From positions 930,001 to 994,000 of the forward strand of contig NZ_LT906446.1 in NCBI RefSeq assembly GCF_900187035.1: a stretch of 64,000 nucleotides of DNA, written 5' to 3'. A model generated the notes under the pieces. That model worked only from the letters and a program-made list of their open reading frames with translations. It searched no databases and was not told the DNA's origin. Source of the stretch: Megamonas hypermegale. GTDB taxonomy: Bacteria; Bacillota; Negativicutes; Selenomonadales; Selenomonadaceae. Shown here one piece after another: positions 62,404 through 64,000 of this stretch (within the stretch, counting starts at the first letter, position 1; the number at the start of each line of letters is the position of its first letter). A program made the translations under genes and the position numbers.

Positions 62404-62853
62404 ATGCGCAAACGCGGTTTTGAAATAATTTCTACGTACAAAGATAAAAATATAAATCTGCCTAGTCGCAAAACAGCAAAATCCGCTGGTTACGATTTAG
62501 AAGCTGGCACTGATGTATTGATTGAAGCTGGCAAAACAGCTATCATTCCTACTGGTTTAAAAGCGTATATGCTAGATGATGAATACTTAGGCATACACAT
62601 TCGCTCTAGTTTAGCTTTTAAAAAACATTTAAACTTAATAAATGCACAAGGCATCATTGACGCTGATTATTATAATAATCCCGACAATGAAGGTCATATC
62701 ATGATTGGCATTATAAACTTCGGAACAGAAGATGTACAAATAAAAAAAGGCATGCGCATTGCTCAAGCAATCTTTTATAAATTTTTGACAGTTGATGACG
62801 AAATCCTTGATGATACAATTCGCCAAGGTGGATTTGGTTCAACAGGAGAATAA
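62404..62853 (+). CDS. dut: Deoxyuridine 5'-triphosphate nucleotidohydrolase, 149 aa
   Basis: Converts dUTP to dUMP, keeping uracil out of DNA. Five trimeric-dUTPase motifs: SAGYDLEA (27-34), RSSLAFK, GIIDADYYNNPDNEG with the catalytic Asp, GMRIAQAIF, and C-terminal RQGGFGSTG. The NPDNEGHI variant of motif 3 is the Gram-positive/phage type. ATG at 62404 after GAGG. The rarA ATG begins 2 bases after the stop. Confidence 0.93.
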   Translation: MRKRGFEIISTYKDKNINLPSRKTAKSAGYDLEAGTDVLIEAGKTAIIPTGLKAYMLDDEYLGIHIRSSLAFKKHLNLINAQGIIDADYYNNPDNEGHIMIGIINFGTEDVQIKKGMRIAQAIFYKFLTVDDEILDDTIRQGGFGSTGE

Positions 62854-62855
62854 TT

Positions 62856-64000
62856 ATGGAAACATTAGATTTATTTTCAGCTAGTTTACCAGAAAACAAT
62901 TCAAATACTGACAATGATTTAATAGATTACAGTCCTTTGGCTTCTCGCATGCGACCGCGCAATTTTAATGAATACATCGGTCAAGAACAAATTCTCGGCA
63001 AAGGTCGCTTTTTGCGCCGCATGATTGAAGAAGATAAAATTCCTTCTATGATATTATACGGCCCACCTGGCACAGGTAAGACTACACTTGCCAAGATGAT
63101 TGCCAATATGACTAAAAGCAATTTTGAACGCTTAAATGCCGTAGCTTCTGGCATAAACGATGTTCGCAAATTAATCGATAAAGCTAATGAACAGCGCAAA
63201 TTTTACCATAAACGCACCATCATATTTTTAGATGAAATTCACCGCTTCAATAAAGCTCAACAAGATGTATTATTGCCATACGTAGAAGATGGACGCATAA
63301 TCTTAATCGGCGCTACTACGGAAAATCCATATTTTGAAGTAAATCACGCTTTATTATCGCGTGTTCGCGTCATTCAATTACAGCCATTGACCGATGAACA
63401 TATCACAAAAATCCTACAAATGGCTTTGACTGATACGAAGCGCGGTTTAGGCAAGCAAAAAATTCAATGCGATGAAAAAATTCTATCCGCCATCGCTCAA
63501 TTTGCCAGCGGTGATGCTCGTATCGCTTTAAATATTTTAGAACAAGCCAGTGATATTGCCCGCGAAAACAACAATATAATAAATGAAAACATCATCGATA
63601 CATTGCTCGAAGAACGCATTCAAAAATACGACAAAAACGGCGACAATCATTACGATATTGTATCCGCTTTCATAAAGAGCATGCGAGGCAGTGACCCTGA
63701 TGCAGCCATTCACTATTTGGCTAGAATGCTCGCAGCTGGCGAAGATATAAATTTCATAGCTCGCCGCATTGCCATCTGTGCTGCTGAAGATGTTGGCAAC
63801 GCTGACCCACAAGCTTTAGTTATCGCCATGGCTGCCGTTCAAGCTGTACAATTCATCGGCATGCCTGAAGCTAGAATTCCACTTGCTCAAGCTGTGACTT
63901 ACGTTGCCTGCGCTCCTAAAAGCAATGCAAGCTATTTAGCAATTGATAAAGCACTCGCTGATGTACGCGCCAAAGACTGCGGTGATGTACCTATTCATCT
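62856..64000 (+). CDS. rarA: Replication-associated recombination protein RarA/MgsA (3' end outside window)
   Basis: AAA+ clamp-loader-like ATPase at stalled forks. The visible 381 residues include MRPRNFNEYIGQEQILG, Walker A GPPGTGKT at 69-76, FLDEIHRFNKAQQD (Walker B) and sensor GATTENPYFEVNHALLSR. The C-terminal tetramer region (MRGSDPDAAIHYLARMLAAG, ICAAEDVGNADP) follows. The AGGAG ribosome site overlaps the dut stop, so translation is coupled. The remaining tail is cut by the window end. Confidence 0.95.
   Translation, partial: METLDLFSASLPENNSNTDNDLIDYSPLASRMRPRNFNEYIGQEQILGKGRFLRRMIEEDKIPSMILYGPPGTGKTTLAKMIANMTKSNFERLNAVASGINDVRKLIDKANEQRKFYHKRTIIFLDEIHRFNKAQQDVLLPYVEDGRIILIGATTENPYFEVNHALLSRVRVIQLQPLTDEHITKILQMALTDTKRGLGKQKIQCDEKILSAIAQFASGDARIALNILEQASDIARENNNIINENIIDTLLEERIQKYDKNGDNHYDIVSAFIKSMRGSDPDAAIHYLARMLAAGEDINFIARRIAICAAEDVGNADPQALVIAMAAVQAVQFIGMPEARIPLAQAVTYVACAPKSNASYLAIDKALADVRAKDCGDVPIH

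Overview
The window is A+T-rich (about one third G+C by eye) bacterial chromosome with Firmicutes housekeeping gene order but secreted and envelope proteins that suit an organism with a periplasm. This points to a diderm Firmicute of the Negativicutes. Fucose use, an alpha-glucoside PTS and the very low G+C would fit a gut genus such as Megamonas, but the genus is a guess. I see no rRNA, prophage, insertion sequence or CRISPR array. Five tRNA genes are present.

Layout: (1) 1-8791, all on the minus strand, is an accessory block of exported proteins. It holds two tandem families of small secreted paralogues, two short membrane proteins, and a CsgG-like / FlgT-like / LPP20-like gene set next to a long Pro/Lys-rich repeat protein. 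(2) 9295-14602 is housekeeping: priA, uspA, and the aroQ-pepP-efp operon. (3) 14768-21483 is sugar uptake and regulation: a one-chain alpha-glucoside PTS permease, a family-4 6-phospho-alpha-glucosidase, a MarR/MFS efflux operon with clear operators, and an RpiR regulator. (4) 21580-29289 is an L-fucose regulon: fucI-fucA and fucK-fucU-fucP-(cytidylate kinase-like), both on the minus strand, with a divergent AraC-type regulator. The two minus-strand promoters share the same architecture: direct GTGA repeats 21 bp apart and a TATAAT 32 bp further on. (5) 29336-37877 is mixed: two radical-SAM genes, an ACT-domain/UPF0210 pair, tRNA-Arg(TCT), a LarC protein with only its N-terminal half, an orphan HlyD-type adaptor, xpt, tRNA-Lys(CTT) and an orphan membrane protein. 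(6) 38256-51730 is the conserved Firmicutes stress/isoprenoid/translation series ctsR-mcsA-mcsB-clpC-(48-codon ORF)-radA-GNAT-PIN/TRAM-ispD-ispF-gltX-cysE-cysS-mrnC. It lacks disA at the place where Bacillus has it. (7) 51813-64000 holds tRNA-Arg(CCG), lepB, rplS with a leader hairpin, a Tat-type amidase, metY, a DUF368 transporter, birA-coaX-dusB, an ASCH protein, a frameshifted YczE-like gene, an oxidoreductase, a zinc-ribbon MscL, tRNA-Gly/tRNA-Cys, dut and the start of rarA.

How the parts work together: fucose enters by FucP and is handled by FucU, FucI, a rhamnulokinase-type kinase and the FucA aldolase, giving dihydroxyacetone phosphate and lactaldehyde. Alpha-glucosides enter phosphorylated by the PTS and are cut by the NAD/Mn-dependent GH4 enzyme. 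CtsR probably represses its own operon through GTCAAA repeats lying between its -35 and -10 boxes. The least explained part is 1-8791, a possible undescribed envelope or export locus. The best new regulatory observations are the paired fucose promoters and the MarR operators spaced 31 bp apart.
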